Shown in pieces: positions 31,141 to 38,725 of a stretch of DNA of 39,212 nt. The position numbers and the translations under genes are program-made. Every line of letters begins with the position of its first letter. Position 1 is the stretch's first letter. The stretch covers positions 1-39,212 of the forward strand of contig JBHPGW010000024.1 of NCBI GenBank assembly GCA_042569785.1. The letters are read 5' to 3'. The DNA comes from JBHPGW01 sp042569785. GTDB lineage: Bacteria; Planctomycetota; Phycisphaerae; Sedimentisphaerales; Anaerobacaceae. The notes beneath the pieces are model-generated. The model was given only the letters and a program-made list of their open reading frames with translations, did no database searches and had not been told where the DNA came from.

Positions 31141-32652
31141 ATGGAAAACGAAGAAACAAAACATTTAGGAGTCCTCGGTACTGCATCTAAATGCGCGGGT
31201 GCTGGTATTGGAACGGTAGCGAAAGTAACTGCTGGTGTAAAGAATTTGCTTACTCGACCTATTGATGAAGAACTGGACATTGATTCGGACGAACAAAGCA
31301 AATCTGTCTGCGAACCCAAACCTGAAACTCAAGGTCAGGATACAGGAGATAATGAGCCGGCTGGTACCGTTGCCAGGCTGGAAGCTGAGCTTGCCAGGAC
31401 TCAGAGCCAATCAGCCCAGATGGAGTCTGAGTTTGCATCACAAATCAATACATTGCAAACGGAAAAGGATTCTTTGATCTTCGATCTGGAACAAGCGGCA
31501 AAAGAGGTTAATGACTCAAAGAACATAGAAGCTACATTGAGGGCACGGGTAATTGCATTGGAATCGGAACTTGATGCGGCAAAGGGTAAATCAGGAAAAC
31601 CATACAGTCCTCTGATACACGCCAAACCTTTACTCTCGGAAGTTGATGCAGCCTTGATAGAACAGAATCCGGATATTTCTGAAAAAATGACCGCCCCTGA
31701 AGATGACGTAAAAGTAGAAGCGGTTATTGAAAAACCACAGCCCGAATCGGTGACTGTCGAATCCGGCATTGCGGTATCGGAAGAGACCGAAGACATAGAA
31801 GCAAAACAGGCTGATTTGCCTGTGCAGAATAAAAAGGAATTTGCGGCTGTACAAACCGAACAGGAAGTTGAGCCTTCAATGGAAACAACCGATGTTCAAT
31901 CGGATGAACAAGAACAGACTGAGACTTCAAGTTCGGTTCCTGCTGATGTAACTATCGAAGAGGTAAATGCAGCTGACTTTGATAGCGCGACCGAAAAAAT
32001 AATCTTCATTAATGCTTTGTCTGGTATATCCAGTCCGGATAGAGCAGTGCGTGTAAATGCGGTAAAAGTAGTGGCCGGCATCCGCCATAAATTATCGGTC
32101 AGAACTCTTGTTGGGCAAATGGCAAAAGAATCGACTGCACAAATACGGGCCGAGTGTATCAAGGCCTTGGTAGAACTGAATATGAAAGAAGGGGTTCTGA
32201 CGATCGAAAACGCTTTGAGTGAACAGGCGGTTTTGGTTCGTTTAGCCGCTGTAAGGGGCTTGTACCGTCTTGGTGGAGCGGCAAGTGCTTCGAAACTTAT
32301 ACGCATGCTTTGCGATGAGGACGCAGATGTTCGCCGAAGGACAGCTACTTGTATCGGTTGGTTGGGCAAAGAAGAACTTGCTGTCGAACTGGTGCCGCTC
32401 TTAGATGACAGCAGTGTTTCGGTCAGACTTGCGGCAGTCGAGGCAATGGGGAATCTGCGTAGCAGAAAAGTAGTTTCTTCCCTTATTGAACATTTGAGCG
32501 ATTCTGAGAAGACGGTATGCAGAACTATTATTTCTGCTTTAGAGACAATTACAGGCAAAAAAAGGGGGGGGGCATTTCCAAGAGACGAAAAATCGCTTCA
32601 GTTTCTGATTATCCGGTGGTGCGAATGGTGGAAGGATGAGCCCAAGGTGTAA
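31141..32652 (+). CDS. Coiled-coil/HEAT-repeat protein with Trp-rich C-terminus (paralogue 3)
   Basis: 504 residues; ATG 31141 chosen because the protein then begins MENEETKHLGVLGTASKCAG, matching the paralogue at 7859; an upstream in-frame ATG lacks that support. Glycine motif at about 14-32, LLTRP at about 37-41, one coiled-coil module at about 75-155, acidic linker to about 270, HEAT-like repeats at about 275-470 with RRRTATCIGWLG, and a tail IIRWCEWWKDEPKV. It has the full HEAT count, like the copy at 483. Near the end a run of seven A and nine G encodes KKRGG; a one-base slip there would remove the Trp-rich tail. Confidence 0.8.
   Translation: MENEETKHLGVLGTASKCAGAGIGTVAKVTAGVKNLLTRPIDEELDIDSDEQSKSVCEPKPETQGQDTGDNEPAGTVARLEAELARTQSQSAQMESEFASQINTLQTEKDSLIFDLEQAAKEVNDSKNIEATLRARVIALESELDAAKGKSGKPYSPLIHAKPLLSEVDAALIEQNPDISEKMTAPEDDVKVEAVIEKPQPESVTVESGIAVSEETEDIEAKQADLPVQNKKEFAAVQTEQEVEPSMETTDVQSDEQEQTETSSSVPADVTIEEVNAADFDSATEKIIFINALSGISSPDRAVRVNAVKVVAGIRHKLSVRTLVGQMAKESTAQIRAECIKALVELNMKEGVLTIENALSEQAVLVRLAAVRGLYRLGGAASASKLIRMLCDEDADVRRRTATCIGWLGKEELAVELVPLLDDSSVSVRLAAVEAMGNLRSRKVVSSLIEHLSDSEKTVCRTIISALETITGKKRGGAFPRDEKSLQFLIIRWCEWWKDEPKV
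32557..32572 (+). repeat. A7G9 homopolymer tract in coding sequence
   Basis: Seven A then nine G inside the HEAT gene at 31141, about 27 codons before the stop. Long G-runs are prone to slippage. The paralogues have no such run at this point. A change of length not divisible by three would replace the conserved Trp-rich end. It may also be a sequencing or assembly artefact. Confidence 0.8.
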
Positions 32653-32695
32653 AATGCCGGAAAACATAACGTGAAAATAAATTAAGGCTAAGGTT

Positions 32696-35596
32696 TTGAA
32701 TAATAACAAAGAGCAATTTGATAAGTGTCCGAAGGACTACATTAAGTGGACAATAGTTGTGGCGGGAATGGTATTTGCGTTTTTCGCCTATCTTACATAT
32801 TCACATATTACGGGCTTTGATATTGATGTGCCGATTAACGAATTGGTCGAAGATGTCAGCGAAACGGTTAGTTCGGGTTCAATTGTCCAGACCGCTACGG
32901 TTCAAGATACATCTGCTGTATCAAAAGCTTTTCTCGGAGTGGAGATCCTTTCTGTAGATGAGGTTCTTGCAGAGCAGTTGGATATACCAGATGGGCACGG
33001 TGTTCTTGTAAACAGCGTTGTCCCGAATTCGCCAGCGGAAAAAGCCGGTCTGCAAAGAGGCGATGTCATTGCCGTTATAAACACTACTGCTACGATAGAC
33101 GTCGATATCTTCAAAGAGGTTATGGCGACGTTAGAGCCGGGCGATACCGTCAGAATTACGTATTTAAGAGATAGCCAAAAGGCGAAGGTCTATGCGACAC
33201 TTACCGAGTTTCCAGCTACCATGCTGACAGCGTCAACCACAGATACGGATGCAGACGTTGCGGATGATTCCGACTGGGGTGTATCACTGTCTGCGATTAC
33301 CACAGATTTGCGTGATACATATAACATTCCCGGTAACGTAGATGGTGTTGTGGTTTTATCAGTTGTGCCCGGCGGTGTAGCCGATGAGGCAGGGCTTGAG
33401 CCTGGTGATATAATCACAGCTATTGATGGTACAACCATAACGAGTATGGATGAGTTTTTTGCCGCTGTTGCGGCTGATGAAGATGATACGGCATTACTGG
33501 ATATTTACAGCCATGGTCAATATCGCTATATACCCATTGCGTCTTTGGCGACTGATGATTTATTATGTCTCACAGACGAACCGATCCCGGTAGCTGAATT
33601 ACCCGCCTATGACTATCTGTTTAAGGCGGTGCCATTAGTTGGCGTAGTTGGTTTAATTATTGCCATAGTCGGTTATTTTTCTCTTTTCCGGAATTCGCCG
33701 GGCAATGCAAAGATGCAGGCCATTGCCGAGAAGATTCGCTCGGGAACGGTCGTCTTTTTGAAACAGGAATACAAAATAACGGGGATTTTCCTGTTCGGAG
33801 CGTTTCTTGTTATCTGCATAGTTCTGTGTGTGCCGACGGCAATCGCTTTTCTGGTAGGCTCAGCCTGTTCGATGCTGCCCGGCTGGATCGGCATGAAAGC
33901 AGCTACCGCTTCTAATTCACGAACCTGCCAGGCTGCCAAAAGCAGCGGTCTGCGTAAAGCATTGGATACGGCCTTTCAGGGTAGTGCTGTGATGGGAATT
34001 TCCGTAGCGTCCGTTGGTCTTATCGGCCTTGGTACTTATTCTCTTCTTGTACTTAACGGCGACAATCCCGATACTTTGCCATATATCATCGCCGGTTTCT
34101 GCCTTGGTGCGTCTTTCTTTGCACTGTTCGGTAGAGTAGGTGGCGGTATATTTACAAAAAGTGCTGACATCGGGGCGGATATGTCAGGCAAGATAGATCT
34201 TAACCTGCCGGAAGATGATCCTCGCAATCCGGCTGTAATCGCTGATAATGTCGGCGATAATGTCGGTGACGTTTCCGGCATGGGTTCGGACCTTTTCGAG
34301 TCCACTATGAGTTCTACGGTAGCGGCGATCATCATGGGTATTAGAACGGGGGAAATGAAATATATAGTACTTCCGTTGGTACTTTTGACAATTGGCTTTA
34401 TCAGTTGCCTGGGGACTATGTCTGTTGGCAGATTTCTTAGTAAGCATTCTGACCCGCAGGACTTTTTGCGGAAAATTATTTACGTTGCCAACGGCCTTTT
34501 CCTTGCGGGTGCGTTAGTGGCGGTTCTTACCCTGACGGGCCAGTTCAGCCTGTTCATAACGGTTGTAGCCGGTGTTGCATGTGGCCTTTTAATAGGCCTT
34601 GAGACAGAATATTTTGGCTCAGGACTGCCTATCCGGTATATTGTAAAGATGTCGGAAACGGGGGCGGCAACCAATGTAATCGCAGGGCTGGCGATAGGAT
34701 TTCTTGGAGCACTTCTGCCTATTTTGACAATTTGTGCGACGATCATTGTAGCGTTGCTTGCAGGTGGGCTTTACGGAATAGGGCTTTCAGCCGTAGGCAT
34801 GTTAAGTACAATGGCAATTATTATGACCATTGATGCTTATGGACCTATTGTTGATAATGCAGGCGGTATTGCCACAATGAGCAAGGCAAGCGCAAAGGTT
34901 CGCAATATTACAGACCGCCTTGATACAGTTGGAAATATTACCGCAGCTATCGGCAAAGGCTTTACGCTCGGTGCAGGCGCTATAACAGCGGTAGCATTAT
35001 TCGCAGCTTATGTCGGTGGAACAGAATTGGGCGATGCAAAGCTATTTGCACCTGCGGTTCTTGTAGGGCTGTTTATTGGTGCAGCTCTGCCGCTTCTTTT
35101 CGCAGCATGGACTATGGGGGCGGTAACTCGGATAGCAAACAAACTGGTTATCGAAGTTCGCCGGCAGTTCAAGGAGATAAAGGGCTTGTTGGCCGGCAAA
35201 GCGGAGCCGGATTCGGACAGATGTGTAACGATTATCGCTAGAGACTCCCTTATGGCTACAGTCGTAGCAGGGGCGATTGCAATTTCATCGCCGTTTATCA
35301 TTGCTTTTGTGTTGGGCTCAGAGGCTTTGGGCGGCTTTCTCGTTGGGGCGATGATAACAGGTTCGGTTTTGGGTATGAGCATGACGATTGGCGGCAGTGC
35401 CTGGGATAACGCCAAGAAATTTATTGAAGCTCAGCGACAAAGAGGCGAGGATGTCGAAGAGGCGTATAAAGCCGCGGTGGTCGGAGATATGGTAGGCGAT
35501 CCATTTAAGGACGTTTCAGGCCCTGCCATGAATATACTCATCAAGCTTATGGTTACAATTTCGCTTGTATTTTGTTCAATTCTTTGTACTCTGTAG
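32696..35596 (+). CDS. Double-PDZ domain fused to membrane pyrophosphatase
   Basis: 966 residues from TTG 32696, with AAGG 8 nt upstream, like the PDZ paralogue at 17219. Anchor helix at about 18-38, PDZ 1 (about 78-175, AFLGVEILSV, NSPAEKAGLQRGDVI), PDZ 2 (about 193-290, VVPGGVADEAGLEPGDII), then a complete membrane-bound ion-pumping pyrophosphatase (about 310-966). Substrate loops are intact: GGGIFTKSADIGADMSGK, EDDPRNPAVIADNVGDNVGD, WDNAKKFIE and VGDMVGDPFKDVSGPAMN. GNITAAIGKGF has Ala-Ala at the site that is Lys in potassium-independent enzymes, so a potassium-dependent type is expected; H+ versus Na+ pumping cannot be told. PDZ domains would face the lumen. It couples PPi hydrolysis to ion transport, presumably at the magnetosome membrane. 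Confidence 0.9.
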   Translation: MNNNKEQFDKCPKDYIKWTIVVAGMVFAFFAYLTYSHITGFDIDVPINELVEDVSETVSSGSIVQTATVQDTSAVSKAFLGVEILSVDEVLAEQLDIPDGHGVLVNSVVPNSPAEKAGLQRGDVIAVINTTATIDVDIFKEVMATLEPGDTVRITYLRDSQKAKVYATLTEFPATMLTASTTDTDADVADDSDWGVSLSAITTDLRDTYNIPGNVDGVVVLSVVPGGVADEAGLEPGDIITAIDGTTITSMDEFFAAVAADEDDTALLDIYSHGQYRYIPIASLATDDLLCLTDEPIPVAELPAYDYLFKAVPLVGVVGLIIAIVGYFSLFRNSPGNAKMQAIAEKIRSGTVVFLKQEYKITGIFLFGAFLVICIVLCVPTAIAFLVGSACSMLPGWIGMKAATASNSRTCQAAKSSGLRKALDTAFQGSAVMGISVASVGLIGLGTYSLLVLNGDNPDTLPYIIAGFCLGASFFALFGRVGGGIFTKSADIGADMSGKIDLNLPEDDPRNPAVIADNVGDNVGDVSGMGSDLFESTMSSTVAAIIMGIRTGEMKYIVLPLVLLTIGFISCLGTMSVGRFLSKHSDPQDFLRKIIYVANGLFLAGALVAVLTLTGQFSLFITVVAGVACGLLIGLETEYFGSGLPIRYIVKMSETGAATNVIAGLAIGFLGALLPILTICATIIVALLAGGLYGIGLSAVGMLSTMAIIMTIDAYGPIVDNAGGIATMSKASAKVRNITDRLDTVGNITAAIGKGFTLGAGAITAVALFAAYVGGTELGDAKLFAPAVLVGLFIGAALPLLFAAWTMGAVTRIANKLVIEVRRQFKEIKGLLAGKAEPDSDRCVTIIARDSLMATVVAGAIAISSPFIIAFVLGSEALGGFLVGAMITGSVLGMSMTIGGSAWDNAKKFIEAQRQRGEDVEEAYKAAVVGDMVGDPFKDVSGPAMNILIKLMVTISLVFCSILCTL

Positions 35597-35639
35597 CATC
35601 AGGGTTTGGGAAATCATAGATTAGAAATCAGAGGTCAGA

Positions 35640-36113
35640 ATGGGTTTTGCAGATATTTGTTGTAGTATTGCGTGCCGGATTGGCGAGTTCACGGGAAAAA
35701 GTCATAATGCGTTATCGTCAGCACAAAAAAAACTGAAAGAGTCAGCTCAAGCACTGAATCCGAAGAATCTGCCGGAAAGAATCCAAAAAGCTATCTACGA
35801 GAAGCTCACCCGCACGCTATACAAACAAGCTGAGTTTATGATGGGCAAACTTTCAGAGCGTATGGAAGTAATAGATGAAGTTGCCAGGCCCTTTTATGAG
35901 AAAATTAATGCTTTGGCTGCTCACGGCCCGGTCAGCGAAACCAGGTTGTGGGACGTGATGAATTCGATTGAAGCAGCCAAAAAACTGACTGAAGAAGAAA
36001 AGGCTTTGTTGGTTACTTTATTCGGCCAAATTGTCGGTGCCCAAAAGTCAAAAGTAGTCGATGCGATTGTTGTAGAAAGATCGACTCTGACTGGCGAATC
36101 CAACCCAAGTTAA
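35640..36113 (+). CDS. Small helical protein (paralogue pair member 1)
   Basis: 157 residues, GAGG 5 nt before the ATG. Not a recognised family. The C-terminal 65 residues (GPVSETRLWDVMNSIEAAKK, LTEEEKALLVTLFGQIVGAQ) align with those of the protein at 36526 (GHISQTDMLEAMDSIKTTDS, LTNDERTVLVNVFRQNVALQ), so the two are paralogues. The N-terminus (ADICCSIACRIGEFTGKSHN) is a loose version of the glycine motif, with an extra Cys pair. Predicted all-helical and soluble. It lies between the pyrophosphatase fusion and mamK, suggesting a function in filament attachment or chain assembly. Confidence 0.65.
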   Translation: MGFADICCSIACRIGEFTGKSHNALSSAQKKLKESAQALNPKNLPERIQKAIYEKLTRTLYKQAEFMMGKLSERMEVIDEVARPFYEKINALAAHGPVSETRLWDVMNSIEAAKKLTEEEKALLVTLFGQIVGAQKSKVVDAIVVERSTLTGESNPS

Positions 36114-36158
36114 ACAATTGCCTTTAATTTACACATAAACAGTAAACCGGTTATATTA

Positions 36159-36506
36159 ATGAATCCAGTTAGACACAAGCTTAGCTCGTTTTTAATCGAA
36201 GCCGCACATAAGGACATAAGTGCTTTAGATCCTCAATCTGTGTGCGCAAAGGGATTAAGCAAGATTAAGGATGTTGATGCGGTTATAGCCGAAACTGTCG
36301 AAAAGATATGCCAGGCAGCCACTTCGGCTGAGATAACAAAATTTCTTTTCTTAGTGGCTCGGCTGAAAACAACATCGGGACAGAAAAGAGAGGCAATAAA
36401 AAGCGACATCAAGAAAATAGCAGAGGCCTTGATAGCAAGGATCGAGGCTGAATCGGGGCCGCTTAAGCTGCCGCAATCCTGCCGCCTTATACTTTTGGGT
36501 GTTTAA
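36159..36506 (+). CDS. Small helical hypothetical protein
   Basis: 115 residues, no recognised family and no clear Shine-Dalgarno. Helical, Ala/Lys-rich, with SALDPQSVCAKGLSKIKDVD and EITKFLFLVARLKTTSGQKR as the most distinctive parts. No transmembrane helix. It stands between the two paralogues at 35640 and 36526, all same strand and short gaps, so it is probably part of the mamK transcript. Confidence 0.55.
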   Translation: MNPVRHKLSSFLIEAAHKDISALDPQSVCAKGLSKIKDVDAVIAETVEKICQAATSAEITKFLFLVARLKTTSGQKREAIKSDIKKIAEALIARIEAESGPLKLPQSCRLILLGV

Positions 36507-36525
36507 GTTCTACATAGGAACCAAT

Positions 36526-36954
36526 ATGGGGTTAAATGACATTTCTCGTGGTTTCGGGCATGGTGTGGGCAAACTGGTAGGAGGTACTCGTAAAGTTCTG
36601 TCCTTACCAGGTAGTACCTTGAGCAAGACAATAGAGAAATTGCGTTCCATATTCCCAAACGCAAAGGTTCGAACTGTCGTAGCCGAGGAACTAACTCGTT
36701 TGATGGGCACCGAGGAACTTGCTGAAGACAAGCTCGAACGACGCCTCAAGGTCATGGCTGAAACCATACTGGCCCTTCAGGAAAGACTCGACGAGATGGT
36801 TGCCGGCGGCCATATCAGCCAAACAGATATGTTAGAAGCAATGGATTCAATTAAAACCACCGACTCTCTTACCAATGATGAAAGAACGGTATTGGTAAAT
36901 GTTTTCAGACAGAATGTCGCCCTTCAGAAACCTGAACTTGCCAATACCGCCTAA
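36526..36954 (+). CDS. Small helical protein (paralogue pair member 2)
   Basis: 142 residues from ATG 36526, with AGGA 6 nt upstream; the GTG at 36499 is less likely. The N-terminus, LNDISRGFGHGVGKLVGGTR, is a recognisable variant of the cluster's glycine motif. The middle is coiled-coil-like (EELAEDKLERRLKVMAETIL), and the C-terminus matches that of the protein at 35640. It lies 30 nt upstream of mamK. Inferred to be a small adaptor linking a membrane-facing motif to other proteins. Confidence 0.65.
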   Translation: MGLNDISRGFGHGVGKLVGGTRKVLSLPGSTLSKTIEKLRSIFPNAKVRTVVAEELTRLMGTEELAEDKLERRLKVMAETILALQERLDEMVAGGHISQTDMLEAMDSIKTTDSLTNDERTVLVNVFRQNVALQKPELANTA

Positions 36955-36984
36955 AGATTAGTGTTCCAACGGAAGGATTAAAAT

Positions 36985-38091
36985 ATGGCTAAAAAGAAAA
37001 CCAAGAAGAAAGTCAGGAAAAAGGCAAAGAAAAAATCTTCGATTTCCAAAAGCTCTGCTACTTTTGCGTCTAAAGATAATGCCTTGTTCGTCGGTATTGA
37101 TTTGGGTACTTCTTGTGCATCGGTCTCAGCCAGCAATGGCGTTCGTGAGGTGGTGCCGACCTATGTAGGCTATCCGAAGGACAATATTTCTGAAGAATTG
37201 TTGGGCAATCAACCACTCTTTGGAGATATGGCATTGAAACACCGCCTAAGCGTGGAACTTATCCGGCCTTTGGCACATGGTGTTATTCAGACCGGCAGCA
37301 AAGAGCAAAACAAAATGTATCTTACGGCCGCTAAGCAACTGGTACGTCACCTTTTGGAAAAAGCACGCCCAAAACCTGACCAACCTGTCTACGGTGTGAT
37401 CGGTGCGCCGGCACGTGCCAGTATTTCCAGCAAACGCATTCTCATTGATGCCGCCCGTGGGGTGCTCGATGCAGTAATGATAGTCTCCGAACCCTTTGCC
37501 GTTGCTTATGGACTTGAAATTCTCGACCAGGCTCTGGTCATTGATATTGGTGCTGGAACTGTTGATTTGTGTCGCCTGCACGGAACTCTTCCGGGAAAAC
37601 AGGATCAGATTACCCTAGATGAAGCGGGCGACTTTGTTGATGATAAGCTATCAAAGATGATTCGCAAGAAATATCCAAATGCCCAATTCACTATAAATAT
37701 GGTCAGAAAATTGAAGGAACGCTACGGTTTCGTTTCCAAAAGTGCCGACCGAATAACAACGAAGTTTCCGGTCAAGGGTAGGCCAAAAGAATTTGATATT
37801 ACCGATGAATTGAGAACGGCCTGCAAAAGTATAGTCCCCGGTATGATTGACTCGATTGCCGAACTGATCGCAACTTATGACCCTGAGTTTCAGGAAAATA
37901 TTCGTTCAAATGTAATATTAGCCGGCGGCGGAAGCCAGATGGTCGGCCTGTCCAACCTTATTGAAGAGGCGATGGTAGAATTAGGCGGCGGCAAGGTAAC
38001 TCGCGTCGATGAGCCTTTATTTGCAGGTTCAAATGGAGCATTGAAAATGGCCAAACAAATGCCTATGCATTTTTGGCAAATGTTAGCTTAA
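36985..38091 (+). CDS. mamK: MamK, actin-like magnetosome filament protein
   Basis: 368 residues; GGAAGGA 8 nt before the ATG. After a Lys-rich extension of about 30 residues comes the actin-like ATPase fold: phosphate-1 loop VGIDLGTSCASV, VGYPKDNISEELLGNQPLFG, VIGAPARAS, IVSEPFAVAYGLE containing the catalytic Glu position, phosphate-2 loop IDIGAGTVDLCRLHG, and the adenosine motif ILAGGGSQM. The end LPxxFWQxLA-type segment MPMHFWQML is also MamK-like. MamK polymerises and positions magnetosome chains. The extension is much more basic than in studied MamK proteins and resembles the Lys-rich segments of the genes at 117 and 1937. Confidence 0.93.
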   Translation: MAKKKTKKKVRKKAKKKSSISKSSATFASKDNALFVGIDLGTSCASVSASNGVREVVPTYVGYPKDNISEELLGNQPLFGDMALKHRLSVELIRPLAHGVIQTGSKEQNKMYLTAAKQLVRHLLEKARPKPDQPVYGVIGAPARASISSKRILIDAARGVLDAVMIVSEPFAVAYGLEILDQALVIDIGAGTVDLCRLHGTLPGKQDQITLDEAGDFVDDKLSKMIRKKYPNAQFTINMVRKLKERYGFVSKSADRITTKFPVKGRPKEFDITDELRTACKSIVPGMIDSIAELIATYDPEFQENIRSNVILAGGGSQMVGLSNLIEEAMVELGGGKVTRVDEPLFAGSNGALKMAKQMPMHFWQMLA

Positions 38092-38110
38092 TCGAAGAAA
38101 GGATTGCGAT

Positions 38111-38602
38111 ATGAAAGAATCGTCAAATAAACCGTCTTCAGGACAAGCTATCGCAAACAGTGGTACTGTGCCTGTCGCATTGGCAAGCGGTGGTTCAAGT
38201 GCACTGTCTGCGAATTCTTCAAGCGTTTTAACAACCATTACTACCACCAGTACGTCAATAACTCAGAAGGCTGCTGCTGGAATAGCTGCGATTGCACCAA
38301 TGACGGTAGGTGCCGTTGTTGGCGGATTGGCCGTTGTTTGTTATGGGGTAGCCAATATGGTAAAGTATGGCGAAGGTGAAAAGTCCGGAGCTTTAGCTAC
38401 CAGAGATACAGTAGTTGGTTCTTCAGGATTAGGAATCTCCGCCGGTTTTGGTGTTGCCGCAGGCAGCGCTATCGCGGGAACCACCCTCGTATTGGGAAGC
38501 ACAGTTGTTGCTCCAATAGCTGTTGGTGCAGGGGCAGCATACGCCTGTGCAAAGATTTGGAATAAGCTGTTCTTCAATGGAAAGCACAACTCGAAAACAT
38601 AG
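38111..38602 (+). CDS. Gly/Ala-rich hydrophobic membrane protein
   Basis: 163 residues; AAAGGA before the ATG. Ser/Thr-rich N-terminal half (about 1-55, mostly small residues), then two or three hydrophobic, glycine-dense helices: GIAAIAPMTVGAVVGGLAVV, GLGISAGFGVAAGSAIAGTT and VVAPIAVGAGAAYACAKIW, with a charged loop between the first two. Glycine-zipper helices like these occur in several magnetosome membrane proteins (MamD/Mms-type Leu-Gly repeats) but also in many unrelated proteins; no orthology is claimed. It is the last gene of the plus-strand run, 19 nt after mamK. Confidence 0.6.
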   Translation: MKESSNKPSSGQAIANSGTVPVALASGGSSALSANSSSVLTTITTTSTSITQKAAAGIAAIAPMTVGAVVGGLAVVCYGVANMVKYGEGEKSGALATRDTVVGSSGLGISAGFGVAAGSAIAGTTLVLGSTVVAPIAVGAGAAYACAKIWNKLFFNGKHNSKT

Positions 38603-38634
38603 GAATTTGTAATAATTGCCAATATAGAAAAGTT

Positions 38635-38697
38635 GTCATTCCTGCGCAGGCAGGAATCCAGTCTTTGGGTCTTGGATACCCGCTCCCTGCCTTTTTT
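38635..38697. repeat. REP-like palindrome at the distal edge
   Basis: GTCATTCCTGCGCAGGCAGG at 38635-38654 (then AATCC) is a diverged relative of the unit at 16991; a degraded second arm (GGATACCCGCTCCCTGCC) follows, ending with a T-run near 38691-38696 that could serve as a terminator. It separates the mam run from the next, unrelated gene. Confidence 0.6.
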
Positions 38698-38725
38698 CTT
38701 TACTATCGGTCGTCAATCGGACATA

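Noticed and set aside
36499..36525. Upstream GTG start extending the protein at 36526 by nine residues
   Set aside because: It overlaps the end of the previous gene and would place the AGGA ribosome site inside the coding region.
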